Assembly (NCBI RefSeq): GCF_014203015.1
Contig: NZ_JACHIB010000014.1
Span: forward strand, 62,001 to 126,000
DNA: 64,000 nt
Origin: Castellaniella defragrans
GTDB taxonomy: Bacteria; Pseudomonadota; Gammaproteobacteria; Burkholderiales; Burkholderiaceae_B
Reading direction: 5' to 3'
Below, piece after piece: positions 18,839 through 28,208 of the stretch. Numbering within the stretch: position 1 is the first letter of the stretch; every line of letters starts with the position of its first letter. The notes beneath the pieces are model-generated. The model ran no database searches. It was not told where the DNA came from and saw only the letters and a list, made by a program, of their open reading frames with translations. The translations under genes were made by a program, and so were the position numbers.

Positions 18839-20145
18839 GCCCGGAGACCGCGCCGCATCGCCCCGCCGAGCCCGCCGCCTGGGCTTCGCGGGGCGTTTTC
18901 ACGGTCGCCTTCCTCGGCATCGCCGCCGGCCTGCAGCTGGGCGACATGGGGCTGCAGGCCGTGTCGCTGTCCGCCATCCAGCGCAGTTTCGGCGTCGGCG
19001 ACGCCGCCCTGGGCGCGCTGCAGGGCCTGGCCGGCGTCCTGATCGGCAGCGCGCTGGCGATCCCGCTGGCGCGCTTCTCGGACCGGTTCTCGCGCAAGCG
19101 GGTGCTGCTGTGGCTGATCGCCGCCTCGTCGGCCATGATGGCGCTGAGCGGGCTCGCACGCGACTTCCCGCTCTTTTTCATCGGCCGCTCGGCGGCGGGC
19201 ATCACCGAATTCGCCATGGTCCCGCTGGTCTATTCCATGATTCCCGACCTCGCGCCGGAACGGCACCGGGTGGCGGCCAACCTCGGCTTCGCGGCCCTGG
19301 TGGCGGCCGGGGCGAGCGGCGGCTTCTATTTCAGCGGCGCCCTCCTGTCCGCGGCGGACGCGCTGTTCGCCCGGGACGCGGAACCCTGGCGCAAGGCCTT
19401 CCTGCTGCTCGGCCTGGCCGGCCTGCCGCTGCTGCTGCTCGGCACGCTCACCGCCGATCCCGCCCGGCGCACCGCGGCGGCGGATCTCGCGGCGGCCTCG
19501 TCGCTGCGCCTGTTCCTGCGGCTGCGCTGGCGGGCCGTCGGCCTGTTCGTCGGCACGGCCGGCTGCCTCATCACCGCGGTGCAGGCGCTCAACCAGCTGA
19601 TCGCGCTGGCGCTGGAGCGCCGGTTCGGCGCGGCGCCCGGCGACATCGGCCACGCCATGGGCCTGATCATCCTGGCCACGAGCGTGGGCTGCCTGCCGGC
19701 GGCCGGGCTGCTGGACCGCGCTCTGGCCCGGCGCATCGGACAGGCGGCGCGCCCCCTCATCATGGGACTGTCGGTGATCGCGGCCATGCCGGTGCTCCTG
19801 CTGCTGGGTTCGGTGCGCACGCTCGACCACGCCTTCGTCGCCGCCGGGCTGTTCCTGTTCCTGACCTGCACGGCCAACGCCCTGGTGCCCACCATGCTGC
19901 AGGACCTGGCCCCCGCGCCGCTGAGGGCGCGCTGCTTCGCCATCTGGAGCTTCGTCGTCTCGCTGTTCGGCGCAGCCGGCCCGCTGCTCGCGGGCACGCT
20001 TTCGGACTGGCTGTTCGAGCGGCGCATGCTGGACGCCGCCGCCGCGGTCGCCCTGCCCGCGCTGGCCGTGTCGGCCGGCTGCGCCCTGCGCACCGTCCTG
20101 CGCGCGCGGCGGGAACGGGGACTGGCCGCCAGCCGTCCCGCCTAG
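18829..20145 (+). CDS. MFS transporter, probably an inner-membrane siderophore permease
   Basis: A 438-residue major facilitator with about 12 hydrophobic segments and the loop motif RFSDRFSRKRVLLW after TM2. Its ATG lies inside the last codons of the receptor gene (10-bp overlap, different frame), so the two are probably translationally coupled. Single-protein MFS permeases paired with TonB receptors (RhtX/FptX type) carry ferric siderophores across the inner membrane, which is the favoured role here. A siderophore exporter is the alternative. Its stop shares bases with the convergent peptidase gene (CTAG). Confidence 0.8.
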   Translation: MALSPETAPHRPAEPAAWASRGVFTVAFLGIAAGLQLGDMGLQAVSLSAIQRSFGVGDAALGALQGLAGVLIGSALAIPLARFSDRFSRKRVLLWLIAASSAMMALSGLARDFPLFFIGRSAAGITEFAMVPLVYSMIPDLAPERHRVAANLGFAALVAAGASGGFYFSGALLSAADALFARDAEPWRKAFLLLGLAGLPLLLLGTLTADPARRTAAADLAAASSLRLFLRLRWRAVGLFVGTAGCLITAVQALNQLIALALERRFGAAPGDIGHAMGLIILATSVGCLPAAGLLDRALARRIGQAARPLIMGLSVIAAMPVLLLLGSVRTLDHAFVAAGLFLFLTCTANALVPTMLQDLAPAPLRARCFAIWSFVVSLFGAAGPLLAGTLSDWLFERRMLDAAAAVALPALAVSAGCALRTVLRARRERGLAASRPA

Positions 20146-22259
20146 GGACGGTCCGCGCCGCCGGGCGGCACCGGCACGCCCGCGCACCGGCAGGCGTAGG
20201 CCCAGAACAGCGCCGCCTGCGCGAACGCGCGGTCCCGGTCGTCGCTGCCCTGATGGCCGCTGTCCGGATCCAGCACCAGGATCGCCGGATTGCCGCCCGT
20301 CCCCCGATGGCGCACGTTCGCCACCAGCTTGGCCGGCTCCCAGTAGGGCACGCGGTCGTCCTTCAGCCCGGCCGTGCACAGCAGGGGCGGATAGGCGGCC
20401 CGGCCGACGTTCTCGCAGGGCGAGATCGCGGCGATCCAGTCGTAGGCCGCGGGATCGGCCAGCGGATCGCCCCAGTCCGGCCGCAGCAGCGGCACCAGCG
20501 GGTGGCCGGCGTCGCTCATGGTGTTGAGCATGTCCACGAAAGGCACCTGGGCGATCACGCCCGCCCACAGCTCCGGCGCCTCGTTCATGGCGCCGCAGAC
20601 CAGCAGCCCGCCGGCCGACACGCCGTGGGCCACGATCCGGCCGGGCGCGGCGTAGCCGATCTCCACCAGGTGGCGCGCGCAGGCGATGAAATCGGTCATG
20701 GAATTGCGCTTGCGCCCGCGGCATCCGTCCCGGTACCAGCGCGCGCCTTTCTCCGAGCCGCCGCGCACGTGCGCGATGGCATGGCGGAATCCCGCATCGA
20801 CCAGCACGGCCGCCGGCCAGGAGAAATCGGGTTCCCGGGCGATGCCGTAGGCGCCGTAGCCCGTCAGCAGCAGGGGCTGCGGCCCCCGCGCATCCCGGCG
20901 GGACAGCACGGTGACGGGAACCATCTCTCCGTCGGGCGCCCGCGCCTCCAGGCGCTCGACGCGGTACGCAGCCGGATCGAAGCCGCGCGGATCGGCCCGC
21001 CCCGCCTCCTCGCACCGTCCGCTCGCCAGGTCCACGTCCAGCCAGCGCGGCGGGCTGGCCGGCGTCTGGCGCATGATGCGCACCCGCTTCGCGCCATATG
21101 GCTGGGAAGCGGCGAGTTCGAGGCTGCAGGCGGGCTCGTCGAAGCCGATGGGGGTTTCGCGCCCGTCGGGATGCATCAGCACGAGGCGGAGCAGGCCGTC
21201 CACGCGTTCCAGCCGCGCCAGCGCCTCGGCGAAGGGCCGGACCGCGACGACAGGCACGCCGGGGCGGTGGGGCACCAGTTCGTCGCGCACGGCCAGCGTG
21301 GCGGGATCGAGACGCAGCAGCTTGCGGTCGAACGCGCCGTCCGCATCGGTCAGCATCAGCAGGGCGCCGTTCCACTCGTCCACCTCGTAGCGCACGCCCC
21401 GCCGGCGCGGCCGCACCGGCCGGGGCGGCTCCGTCTCGGCGTCGGCGGCGATCAGGCGCACCTCGCCGGTGTCCGGGCCGGCCAGCGTCAGCGCCACGAA
21501 GCGGCCGGCGGCCGTGCGCGCCACGCGCATGAAGATCGCGGGATCGCGCTCCTCGTGGACCAGCACCGGCTCGCCGCCCTCGACCGGGGACCGGTACAGG
21601 CGCGCGGGGCGGCTGTGCGCGTCGCGCCAGATCCAGAACAGGTAGCGGGACGAGGGCGAAAAGGCGAAGCCGCCGTAGCCGAACGCGTCGGACGCCACCA
21701 GGGTGCGGAGGGCGCCGCTCTCCGTGTCGAGCACGCAGATCCGGTGGCGGTCGTCGCCGACCACGTCCTCCGCCCAGGCGAAATAGCGGTCGTCCGGGCT
21801 GGGCTGATGGTCGGTCGCGCGGTAGTAGGCATGGCCGCCGGCGCGCGCGGCCTCGTCGAGCAGGCGCTGCGTCCGCCCGTCCACGCCGGTGCGCGCAAAG
21901 ACGCGATGCGCGCCGCCCTCGGGCACCGCGGCGTGGTAGCGCCAGCCCGCGGGCGAGTCGGACAGCGGCTCGCGGACCTCCGGCGCGCCGCCCGCCAGGC
22001 GCTCGTAAAACCACCGGACGGCGGGCTCCAGGGGACCGAGGACGTCCCGCGCATATCGCATCTCGGCTTCCAGGTGCGCGCGCAATCGCGGCGGCAGGGT
22101 GTCCAGCGTGCGCGTGCCGGCGGCGGGAACGAACCGCATCCAGGCATAGGCGTCGGTGCGCACGCGCCCGAGCTGGCGGATTTCATGGGGTTCGCGGGGC
22201 GCGACGGGAGGAGCGGTCGCGGGCCAGGCGGCGGGACGGAACGATGCGGCAGAGGACAT
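20142..22259 (-). CDS. S9A prolyl oligopeptidase family, oligopeptidase B-like
   Basis: Serine peptidase of 705 residues with an N-terminal beta-propeller and a C-terminal alpha/beta-hydrolase. The nucleophile is Ser548 in HGVSAGGLL, the acid lies in GLKDDRVPYWEPAKL and the histidine in DSGHQGS; AHVRGGSEKG and GYGAYGI are family signatures. Oligopeptidase B cleaves short peptides after basic residues in the cytoplasm; no signal peptide is evident here. The start MSSAASF at 22259 is preferred over the longer frame from 22310. It converges on the MFS gene with a 4-bp overlap. Confidence 0.88.
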   Translation of the reverse strand: MSSAASFRPAAWPATAPPVAPREPHEIRQLGRVRTDAYAWMRFVPAAGTRTLDTLPPRLRAHLEAEMRYARDVLGPLEPAVRWFYERLAGGAPEVREPLSDSPAGWRYHAAVPEGGAHRVFARTGVDGRTQRLLDEAARAGGHAYYRATDHQPSPDDRYFAWAEDVVGDDRHRICVLDTESGALRTLVASDAFGYGGFAFSPSSRYLFWIWRDAHSRPARLYRSPVEGGEPVLVHEERDPAIFMRVARTAAGRFVALTLAGPDTGEVRLIAADAETEPPRPVRPRRRGVRYEVDEWNGALLMLTDADGAFDRKLLRLDPATLAVRDELVPHRPGVPVVAVRPFAEALARLERVDGLLRLVLMHPDGRETPIGFDEPACSLELAASQPYGAKRVRIMRQTPASPPRWLDVDLASGRCEEAGRADPRGFDPAAYRVERLEARAPDGEMVPVTVLSRRDARGPQPLLLTGYGAYGIAREPDFSWPAAVLVDAGFRHAIAHVRGGSEKGARWYRDGCRGRKRNSMTDFIACARHLVEIGYAAPGRIVAHGVSAGGLLVCGAMNEAPELWAGVIAQVPFVDMLNTMSDAGHPLVPLLRPDWGDPLADPAAYDWIAAISPCENVGRAAYPPLLCTAGLKDDRVPYWEPAKLVANVRHRGTGGNPAILVLDPDSGHQGSDDRDRAFAQAALFWAYACRCAGVPVPPGGADRP

Positions 22260-22369
22260 GATCGGGAGGCGGAATCCCGCCGGGCGGCCCGGCGAGGCGG
22301 CGGTCCGCACCCCGGCTGGAGCGGCCCGCCTACTTCAAACTTATCATTCTTTCATAATTCCCACACAAT

Positions 22370-22427
22370 TTGAACTACGAACAATTCTTGTTTAGAATTC
22401 CATCCCTAATTGAGAATTATTTTCATG
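22370..22427 (+). promoter_or_regulatory. promoter and Fur-like site of the Fiu-like receptor gene
   Basis: The -35 TTGAAC (22370-22375), 17-bp spacer and -10 TAGAAT (22393-22398) match the promoter at 16496-16524 base for base in the hexamers. Just downstream, TTGAGAATTATTTTCATGG (22409-22427) resembles a Fur box, so Fur would sit over the transcription start. Confidence 0.65.
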
Positions 22428-22454
22428 GTATTTACCATTTCAGGGAGATTTTGC

Positions 22455-24692
22455 GTGGAAGACACTCTAGAGTCCCGGACGGGCAAGCTGGCCGGCGGCC
22501 TGGCCACGGCGCTGGCCACCCCCGGCCTGTTCCTGCTGCCGCAGGCCGCCCAGGCCCAGAACACGGACCCGGCCCAGCTCAGCCCCATCAAGGTCCAGGG
22601 CGAAAGGCCGGAACCCTTCCTGGTGAAGGAATCCGCCTCCGAGAAGTTCACCGCGCCCGTGCTGGACACGGCCAAATCCCTGCAAATCATCCCCAAGGAA
22701 CTGATCCAGAGCCAGGCCGCCACCACGCTGACCGACGTGCTGCGCAATTCCCCGGGCATCACCTTCGGCGCCGGCGAAGGCGGCAACCCCCTGGGCGACC
22801 GCCCCTTCATCCGCGGCTATGACGCCCAGTCCAGCACCTTCGTCGACGGCATGCGCGACATCGGAGCCGCTTCCCGCGAGGTCTTCAACCTGGAACAGGT
22901 CGAGGTCATCAAGGGCGCGGACGGCGCCTACGCGGGCCGCGGCGGCGCGGGCGGCAGCATCGACCTGATCAGCAAGACCGCCAAGCTGCGCGACTTCACC
23001 GACGTGTCGGCCGGATTCGGCACCGCCAAGTATTTCCGCCAGACCGTGGACAGCAACTGGCAGCTGGGCGAATCCACCGCCTTCCGCCTGAACGCCATGA
23101 ACCACAGCCAGGACGTCGATGGCCGGGATGCCGTGGACTACAAGCGCTGGGGCGTGGCGCCGACGATCTCCTTCGGCCTGGGCACGCCCACGCGCGTGTC
23201 GCTGAGCTACTACCACATGGAATCGGACGATACGCCCGACGGCGGGATTCCGTACACGATCTCCCCCAAGGGCTCCAGCGATCCGGATTTCCATCGCAGC
23301 CCGATCACCAGCGTGGACCGCGACAACTTCTACGGCCTGGACAGCGACTACCGCCGCACGCGCAACGACATGGGCACGCTGCTGGCCGAGCACGACTTCA
23401 GCGACCGCCTGACCCTGCGCAACCGGACCCGCTATACGCGCGGCACGCAGCGGTACGTCTGGACGCAGCCGGACGACAGCCAGGGCAATGTGAACAAGGG
23501 CATGGTCTGGCGCCGCACCAATACGCGCGACAGCCGCGTCAGCACCTGGGCCAACCAGACGGAACTGCAGGGCGAATTCCAGACCGGCCAGCTGAAGCAC
23601 CGTTTCCTGACGGGGCTCGAACTGTCGGTGGAAGATGCGCGTTCGGACAGCCTGAACGTGGACCGCGGCAACAGCAAGTGCCCCGCCGGCATCGGCGCGG
23701 CCGGCAACTACACCTGCACCAGCCTCTACGACCCGAACCCGGGCGATCCCTGGGTCAATCCGCTGAACGGCGGCCCCAAGGGCACCCCCACCTACACCCG
23801 CACCCTGACCAAGTCGATCTACGGCTTCGATACCATCGAATTCAACGAACATTGGCAGACGACGCTGGGGCTGCGCGTGGATGACTACGCCACGCATCGG
23901 GACCCCACGGGCGGAGACCGCGTCGACCGCCACGACACCCTGTTCAACTACCAGCTCGGCCTGGTCTACAAGCCGGCCCCCAACGGCAGCATCTACGTGT
24001 CCTACGGCACCTCGTCCACCCCGGCGGGCGCCACCATGGGCGAAGGCAGCGAAACGCAGGGCCTGACCCCGGGACGTGGCGGCGTGGGCCTGAATGCCGC
24101 CGATCTGGCGCCGGAAAAGAACCGCACCATGGAACTGGGCACCAAGTGGGACGTCCTGGATGGGCGCCTGGGCCTGACCGCCGCCGTGTTCCGCGTCGAG
24201 ACGACCAATGCGCGCATCACCCTGCCCGACAACACCTACGCCATGGCGGGCGACAAGCGCGTGGACGGCTTCGAGCTGGGCGCATCCGGCAACATCACGC
24301 CGGAATGGCAGGTCTATGCGGGCTACACCTACCTGAAGAGCCGCATCGGCGACAGCGGCAAGAACAGCGCATACGAGGGCAACGTCTTCCCCAATACGCC
24401 GGAAAGCAGCTTCAGCCTGTGGAACACCTACGACTTCACGCCGCAGTTCACGGCCGGCGTCGGCGCCTACTTCGTGGACAAGCAATACGGCAACGAGGCC
24501 AATACCGTCAGCATCCCGTCCTACTGGCGCTTCGACGCCATGGCCAGCTACCGGTTCAGCAAGACGGTTGACCTGCAGGTCAACGTGAACAACCTGTTCA
24601 ACAAGACCTACTACGACAAGGCCTACCCGTCGCACTACGCCTCCATCGCTCCGGGACGCTCGGCCGTCGCCACGGTGAACCTGCACTTCTGA
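22455..24692 (+). CDS. fiu: TonB-dependent catecholate siderophore receptor, Fiu/PiuA-like
   Basis: Outer-membrane receptor of about 745 residues. A GTG start at 22455 is chosen because AGGGAGA precedes it by 6-7 bp and a signal peptide ending in LPQAAQAQ follows; the frame is open from an ATG at 22410 but that start lies in the Fur site. The plug has LDTAKSLQIIPKELI, RPFIRGYDAQSSTFVDGMRDIG and VEVIKGADGAYAGRGGAGGSIDLISK. The C-terminus, ending HYASIAPGRSAVATVNLHF, is typical of Fiu-type receptors for ferric catecholates. Downstream Sel1 and PiuC genes complete the usual fiu-piuC grouping. Confidence 0.88.
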   Translation: MEDTLESRTGKLAGGLATALATPGLFLLPQAAQAQNTDPAQLSPIKVQGERPEPFLVKESASEKFTAPVLDTAKSLQIIPKELIQSQAATTLTDVLRNSPGITFGAGEGGNPLGDRPFIRGYDAQSSTFVDGMRDIGAASREVFNLEQVEVIKGADGAYAGRGGAGGSIDLISKTAKLRDFTDVSAGFGTAKYFRQTVDSNWQLGESTAFRLNAMNHSQDVDGRDAVDYKRWGVAPTISFGLGTPTRVSLSYYHMESDDTPDGGIPYTISPKGSSDPDFHRSPITSVDRDNFYGLDSDYRRTRNDMGTLLAEHDFSDRLTLRNRTRYTRGTQRYVWTQPDDSQGNVNKGMVWRRTNTRDSRVSTWANQTELQGEFQTGQLKHRFLTGLELSVEDARSDSLNVDRGNSKCPAGIGAAGNYTCTSLYDPNPGDPWVNPLNGGPKGTPTYTRTLTKSIYGFDTIEFNEHWQTTLGLRVDDYATHRDPTGGDRVDRHDTLFNYQLGLVYKPAPNGSIYVSYGTSSTPAGATMGEGSETQGLTPGRGGVGLNAADLAPEKNRTMELGTKWDVLDGRLGLTAAVFRVETTNARITLPDNTYAMAGDKRVDGFELGASGNITPEWQVYAGYTYLKSRIGDSGKNSAYEGNVFPNTPESSFSLWNTYDFTPQFTAGVGAYFVDKQYGNEANTVSIPSYWRFDAMASYRFSKTVDLQVNVNNLFNKTYYDKAYPSHYASIAPGRSAVATVNLHF

Positions 24693-24694
24693 CC

Positions 24695-25537
24695 GTGGAC
24701 AGCGCCGCGCTGGACAGCCGCGCCATCAACCAGGCCTCTCCGGAGGCCCTGGCGGCCGACCTGCAACGCATCCTGGCCGGCCCGCCCGAACAGGCGGCCG
24801 CGACGCTGCGCGCGGCCGCCGAGGGCGGCGTCGTCCAGGCGCAGCTGGTGTACGGCCAATGGCTGCTGGACGGCCGGGGCGTCGCCCGCGACCCGGCCCA
24901 GGCCGTGCAGTGGTTCGAGCACGCCAGCCGCAAGGGCGAGCCCATGGCCCTGAACATGCTGGGCCAGTGCCACGCCCACGGCTGGGGCGTTCCGGCCAAC
25001 CCCCTGCTGGCCGCGTACTGGTTCCGCCTGGCGGCCCTGGGCGGCCTGGACTGGGGCATGTACAACTACGCCACCGCCCTGGCCCTGGGCCAGGGCATCC
25101 CCGCGGACCGCGCCGCCGCGCTGGACTGGTTCCGCAAGGCGGCCGCGCTGGGCCACGCCAAATCCAGCAACATGATCGGCAGCTTCCACGAGGACGGCTG
25201 GGTCGTGGACCGCGACGAGGACGCCGCCCTGGCGCACTATCTGCGGGCGGCGCAGGGCGGCGACTTCCGCGGCCGCTTCAACGCCGCCCGCCTGCTCGTC
25301 GCGCGCGGCCGGCCGGACCAGGCCCTGCCCTGGCTGGAGCGGGTCCCGGACACCGCCACCCCGGCCTTTCTGCGCAAGGCGGCCGCCTGGCTGCGGGCCT
25401 GGATCGAACCCGAAGACCGGGCCGCGCCAGCGCTCGCTGCCGAAACCGCCGATTCGATCCGGCGCCTGATCCGGATCTACGAGCGGCATCCGGGCACGCC
25501 TCCGCCCGGCGCGGGGATCGCCGGCCCGCGGACCTGA
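24695..25537 (+). CDS. Sel1-like repeat protein
   Basis: A 280-residue protein built of Sel1/TPR-like repeats, for example [59 protein letters not shown] and [32 protein letters not shown] at 24695, two bases after the receptor stop, is the start. It has no signal peptide and is therefore predicted cytoplasmic. Such genes often sit between fiu-type receptors and piuC; their function is unknown, presumably a protein-interaction scaffold in iron uptake. The C-terminal 60 residues are low in repeats. Confidence 0.85.
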   Translation: MDSAALDSRAINQASPEALAADLQRILAGPPEQAAATLRAAAEGGVVQAQLVYGQWLLDGRGVARDPAQAVQWFEHASRKGEPMALNMLGQCHAHGWGVPANPLLAAYWFRLAALGGLDWGMYNYATALALGQGIPADRAAALDWFRKAAALGHAKSSNMIGSFHEDGWVVDRDEDAALAHYLRAAQGGDFRGRFNAARLLVARGRPDQALPWLERVPDTATPAFLRKAAAWLRAWIEPEDRAAPALAAETADSIRRLIRIYERHPGTPPPGAGIAGPRT

Positions 25538-25577
25538 CTTTCGCCGCCCGCGCCCAACACCCGACCCGAACGCCGCC

Positions 25578-26258
25578 ATGCTGATCTCCATCCCCGACCT
25601 GCTGTCCCCCGACGAAGTGCGGCAATGCCGCGCCGCCCTGGAGGCCGCGCCGTGGACGGACGGCCGCCGGACGGCGGGCCATGTCGCGGCCCACATCAAG
25701 GCCAACCGCCAGCTGGCCCTGGACGACCCCACGGGCCGGCGGATCGGCGAGCACATCGTTCAGGCGCTGAGCCGGCACCCCGTCTTCCAGTCCGCCGCCC
25801 TGCCCGCGCGCATCCTGCCGCCGCGCTTCAACCGCTACGAAGGCGGCGAGCACTACGGCTTCCACATCGACAACGCCATCTTCCAGGTGCCCGGGACGCC
25901 GGAGCGCATCCGCACCGACGTGTCCACCACGGTGTTCTTCAGCGACCCCGACGAATACGAGGGCGGCGAGCTGGTCATCCAGGACACCTACGGCGAACAG
26001 CGCGTCAAGCTGCCCGCCGGCCACGCCGTGGTCTACCCCGGCACCAGCCTGCACCGCGTCACCCCCGTCACCCGGGGCGTGCGCTACGGTTCGTTCTTCT
26101 GGACCCAGAGCCTGGTGCGCGACGACGGCCGCCGCGCCCTGCTGCTGCAGCAGGACGTCGCCATCCAGCGCCTGATCCAGGCCGGCGCCGACCCCGAAAC
26201 CGTCGCCCAGCTCACCGGCGTCTATCACAACCTGCTGCGCCTGTGGTCGGAGCCGTAA
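25578..26258 (+). CDS. piuC: PKHD-type Fe(II)/2-oxoglutarate hydroxylase PiuC (YbiX family)
   Basis: Non-haem iron dioxygenase of 226 residues. The facial triad is His96 and Asp98 in [11 protein letters not shown], with His159 in GTSLHRVTP; Arg169 is the probable 2-oxoglutarate anchor. [11 protein letters not shown] and [13 protein letters not shown] are family signatures. YbiX/PiuC genes co-occur with catecholate receptors and are iron-repressed, but the hydroxylated target is not known. It lies 40 bp after the Sel1 gene, in the same iron operon. Confidence 0.92.
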   Translation: MLISIPDLLSPDEVRQCRAALEAAPWTDGRRTAGHVAAHIKANRQLALDDPTGRRIGEHIVQALSRHPVFQSAALPARILPPRFNRYEGGEHYGFHIDNAIFQVPGTPERIRTDVSTTVFFSDPDEYEGGELVIQDTYGEQRVKLPAGHAVVYPGTSLHRVTPVTRGVRYGSFFWTQSLVRDDGRRALLLQQDVAIQRLIQAGADPETVAQLTGVYHNLLRLWSEP

Positions 26259-26332
26259 GGCGCCGACCCCGCCCCCGCCCTCCATGCCGCCGCGGCCGAT
26301 GCGGCACGGCCGCGGGGATCCGCTTTCTAGGA

Positions 26333-26349
26333 ATACTGTTTTTTAGTAT
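26333..26349. promoter_or_regulatory. HicB operator candidate
   Basis: Inverted repeat ATACT-n7-AGTAT ending 8 bp before the hicA start. Its geometry (17 bp, AT-rich, promoter-proximal) is like the other hicAB operator candidate at 47436-47452, though the arm sequences differ. Confidence 0.55.
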
Positions 26350-26357
26350 CATCCAAA

Positions 26358-26612
26358 ATGGAAATCCGGCATCGCAAGACCCTGGCGCTCATCTTCTCCA
26401 AACCCATCCCTGCAGGGGTGAAATGGGCCGACGCCAAGGCGCTGCTGACCGAACTGGGCGCGGAGATCACCGAGCGCGAAGGTTCCCGCGTCTCGATCTT
26501 CCTGCTCGGGCAGATGAGGGTCCTGCACCGGCCCCATCCCTCGCCGGACATGGACAAGGGCGCCATCGCCTCCCAGCGCCGGTGGCCCGCAGCACACGGA
26601 GTACGGCCATGA
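26358..26612 (+). CDS. hicA: HicA-like toxin (module 1)
   Basis: An 84-residue small basic protein of the HicA mRNA-interferase type, whose fold is a double-stranded-RNA-binding-like domain. Recognisable pieces are WADAKALLTELGAEITEREGSRVSIFLLGQMRVLHRPHPSPDMDKGAI. The catalytic-type histidine may be in LHRPHP. It overlaps the antitoxin gene by 4 bp (ATGA), the usual hicAB order. The toxin would cleave mRNA when HicB is lost. The sequence is complete and the module appears functional. Confidence 0.85.
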   Translation: MEIRHRKTLALIFSKPIPAGVKWADAKALLTELGAEITEREGSRVSIFLLGQMRVLHRPHPSPDMDKGAIASQRRWPAAHGVRP

Positions 26613-26959
26613 AAAACGTCATGACGATCGGCGGCCACCAGGCCGCCATCACCTACGATCCGGACCTGGAAATGTTCCGCGGCGAATTCGTCGGACTCAA
26701 CGGCGGGGCCGATTTCTATGCGGCCGACATCGCCGGACTGCGCCAGCAGGGCGAACAGTCGCTCCAGGTCTTCCTGGACGAATGCGGGCGGCGCGGGATC
26801 GAGCCGCGCAAGCACTACTCCGGCCGGTTCGTGCTGCGCGTCGCCCCCGGCCTCCACGAGGCCGCCGCCCTGGCCGCCGCCGCCCGGGGAGAAAGCCTGA
26901 ACCAATGGGTGTCCGGCATACTCCAGGAAGCGCTGGAGCACGCCCACGCCCCGGCCTAA
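26609..26959 (+). CDS. hicB: HicB-like antitoxin (module 1)
   Basis: A 116-residue antitoxin. The N-terminal degenerate RNase-H-like HicB fold (GGHQAAITYDPDLEMFRGEFVGLNGGADFYA) binds the toxin, and a C-terminal ribbon-helix-helix (GRFVLRVAPGLHEAAALAAAARGESLNQWVSGILQEAL) binds DNA. It would autorepress through the palindrome at 26333-26349. Its stop overlaps the convergent serB stop by 4 bp. Confidence 0.88.
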   Translation: MKNVMTIGGHQAAITYDPDLEMFRGEFVGLNGGADFYAADIAGLRQQGEQSLQVFLDECGRRGIEPRKHYSGRFVLRVAPGLHEAAALAAAARGESLNQWVSGILQEALEHAHAPA

Positions 26960-27807
26960 TGCCGCAGCCGGAACCAGTTCAGCACCGCGTCCAGCGGGCT
27001 GTGATCCAGGGCGAAGCGCGCCTGGGCGCGCACCACGGGCTTGGCCCGGTAGGCCACTGAATAGAACGCCTGCGCCATCATCGGCAGGTCGTTGGAGCCA
27101 TCCCCCAGCACGATGATCTGCTCGGGCGCCGCGCCCGTGGACTGCGCCAGCGCGCGCACGTGGGCCGCCTTGGCGGCGCCGTCGACGATGTCGCCCAGCA
27201 CCCGGCCCGTCAGCACGCCGTCCGCGACCTCCAGGGTGTTCGCATGGGCCTCGTCCAGCGCCAGCCCGCGGCGCAGGCGCTCGGTGAAGAAAGTGAATCC
27301 GCCGGACACCAGGAGGGTCTTCAGGCCATGGGCGCGGGCGACCTCGATCAGGCGCTCGGCCCCCGGGTTCAGCCGCAGGCGCTGGGTGAAGACCTGCTCC
27401 AGCGCGGTTTCCGGCACGCCGCGCAGCAGCGCCACGCGGCGGCGCAGGCTTTCGGCGAAATCCTTGATCTCGCCGCGCATGGCCGCCTCGGTGATGGCGG
27501 CGACCTCGGCCTTGCGGCCCACGGCGTCGGCGATCTCGTCGATGCACTCGATGTTGACCAGGGTGGAATCCATGTCCATGGCCAGTACCCGGCAGTCCGC
27601 CAGGCGATGCACCGTGTCCAGCCAGGCCGCGTCCATGCGCGCGGCCGCGGCCTGCGCCAGGGCCTCGTCCCGGCAGTCCGGATCCACGTCCAGCAGGCGC
27701 ACGGCGGTGGGTCCCAGCTCCTGGACCCCGCTCGCGCAGGCCACGGCCGCGAGCCGTTCGATATCCGCCGCCGACAGGCGCGGCGCCTGCAGGATGATGT
27801 GTGCCAT
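26956..27807 (-). CDS. serB: phosphoserine phosphatase
   Basis: Last step of serine biosynthesis, hydrolysing L-phosphoserine; HAD superfamily, about 283 residues. Motif I is DMDSTLVNIECIDE, motif II is LLVSGGFTFF, and motif III plus the Mg site is in VLGDGSNDLPMM. The N-terminal 75 residues form an ACT-like region as in other SerB proteins. Start MAHIILQAP at 27807 is chosen; an ATG at 27837 would add 10 residues. It is convergent with hicB and does not look part of the TA module. Confidence 0.94.
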   Translation of the reverse strand: MAHIILQAPRLSAADIERLAAVACASGVQELGPTAVRLLDVDPDCRDEALAQAAAARMDAAWLDTVHRLADCRVLAMDMDSTLVNIECIDEIADAVGRKAEVAAITEAAMRGEIKDFAESLRRRVALLRGVPETALEQVFTQRLRLNPGAERLIEVARAHGLKTLLVSGGFTFFTERLRRGLALDEAHANTLEVADGVLTGRVLGDIVDGAAKAAHVRALAQSTGAAPEQIIVLGDGSNDLPMMAQAFYSVAYRAKPVVRAQARFALDHSPLDAVLNWFRLRH

Positions 27808-27884
27808 ATGGAGGTCCTTGGAAATCAGCGCGGCCATTTTACCGTCTGCACACGACCTGCCTCGCGCCGTAGCCCGCCTCGGAT

Positions 27885-28208
27885 TCAGAGCACGGCTTCC
27901 AGTCCCTTGCGCTCGATGAGATCGAGCAATTTTCGCGATGGGCCGCTGGGGCGCTTGTCACCCACCTCCCATTTTCGGACGGTAGATGCGCTGGTATTGA
28001 GAACCGAGGCCAGAACGGCCTGACTCAGTTGCAAACGCTCGCGCAGCGCCTTGATTCTGGCGGCATCGTAGTTCCGCACCGGTTCCAGGCACAGCACGTC
28101 GTATTTCCGCATCTTGCGCTTGTCGATGAACCCCAGGCGATGCAGATCACTGGCGCCTTCATGCACCGCATCCATCATGCGGCTCCTGGATCGGGCTTTT
28201 TCAGTCAT
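27885..28208 (-). CDS. XRE-family antitoxin of RelE/HigB-type module (copy 1)
   Basis: A 107-residue HTH protein. The C-terminal lambda-repressor-type HTH is in IKALRERLQLSQAVLASVLNTSASTVRKWEVGDKRPSG. The N-terminal half is shared with the paralogue at 51068-51391 (both 107 residues and ending in GLE/D-V-L). It overlaps the toxin gene by 8 bp, in toxin-first order. Expected to neutralise the toxin and autorepress at the palindrome around 28590-28600. Family: NadS/HigA-like. Confidence 0.88.
   Translation of the reverse strand: MTEKARSRSRMMDAVHEGASDLHRLGFIDKRKMRKYDVLCLEPVRNYDAARIKALRERLQLSQAVLASVLNTSASTVRKWEVGDKRPSGPSRKLLDLIERKGLEAVL

Noticed and set aside
22467-24686. A 739-codon frame antisense to the Fiu-like receptor
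   Set aside because: No recognisable family; the receptor with signal peptide and plug motifs is on the other strand.
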